Below are positions 35,043 to 35,184 of a DNA stretch of 35,184 bases, piece after piece. The stretch lies in contig JAKADK010000026.1 of assembly GCA_021820665.1 (NCBI GenBank), forward strand, positions 1-35,184. The letters are read 5' to 3'. A program made the position numbers and the translations under genes. Position 1 is the first letter of the stretch; the number at the start of each line of letters is the position of its first letter. This stretch comes from Actinomycetes bacterium (GTDB lineage: Bacteria > Actinomycetota > Acidimicrobiia > Acidimicrobiales > RAAP-2). The notes beneath the pieces are model-generated. The model was given only the letters and a program-made list of their open reading frames with translations, did no database searches and had not been told where the DNA came from.

Positions 35043-35184
35043 GCGGGGTCCCCACACCCACCCCTCATGCCACCCGGCCCCGGGCGCTCGCCTTCTACCT
35101 ACCCCAGTTCCACCCCATCCCCGAGAACGACGAGTGGTGGGGGAAGGGCTTCACCGAGTGGCGCAACGTGGCCCGGGCCCGACC
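35039..35184 (+). CDS. Second WbsX-type protein, partial (truncated by window edge)
   Basis: Only the first 48 codons are inside the window, from ATG 35039, whose first four bases overlap the previous stop (ATGA). They include [19 protein letters not shown] and [14 protein letters not shown]. These match the N-terminal motifs of the upstream WbsX protein, so the pair is a tandem duplication or a two-enzyme set. Nothing can be said of its C-terminus. Confidence 0.85.
   Translation, partial: MSGVPTPTPHATRPRALAFYLPQFHPIPENDEWWGKGFTEWRNVARAR

Overview
The window is high-GC, dense bacterial DNA with many GTG starts and many 4-nt stop/start overlaps. The order uvrC-rapZ-yvcK-gap-pgk-tpiA-secG and the coaE-uvrB-uvrA block are typical of Actinomycetota. 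The paralogous membrane proteins and overall style would fit a deep lineage such as Acidimicrobiia, but that placement is inference and cannot be proved from the sequence alone.

Positions 1-4244 hold a tRNA-Leu(GAG), a complete IS1634-type insertion sequence (256-2216, with perfect 22-bp ends and a 6-bp target duplication), an anchored peptide-type solute-binding protein, and secG. The IS landed exactly on the stop codon of the binding-protein gene without changing it. Positions 4290-11456 are one long leftward run: uvrC, rapZ and yvcK, then gap, pgk and tpiA. Together these cover DNA repair, a nucleotide-binding regulator, a carbon/cell-wall regulator and lower glycolysis. whiA, which normally sits between yvcK and gap, is missing.

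Positions 11635-15324 run rightward: a decayed flavin monooxygenase gene of the SsuD-like group, a free-standing amino-acid adenylation enzyme, and nadA. Positions 15418-21278 return to the left strand with coaE, uvrB and uvrA. Two different 8-bp tandem repeats occur in this part, one over the nadA stop codon and one just upstream of the coaE ribosome binding site.

From 21478 to the right edge lies a cell-surface glycan region. Two large paralogous polytopic proteins that resemble GT-C glycosyltransferases (leftward at 21478-23616, rightward at 26236-28353) flank a GT2 glycosyltransferase/methyltransferase fusion and a 2-oxoglutarate/Fe(II) oxygenase. A leftward operon cysD-cysN-cysC-acyltransferase follows. 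After it comes a rightward operon of a coiled-coil methyltransferase and two WbsX-type (GH99-like) proteins, the second cut off by the window edge. A reasonable model, which is inference, is that the GT2 domain charges a polyprenyl phosphate with sugar, the GT-C-like proteins transfer it outside the membrane, and methyl, hydroxyl, acyl and possibly sulfate groups decorate the glycan.
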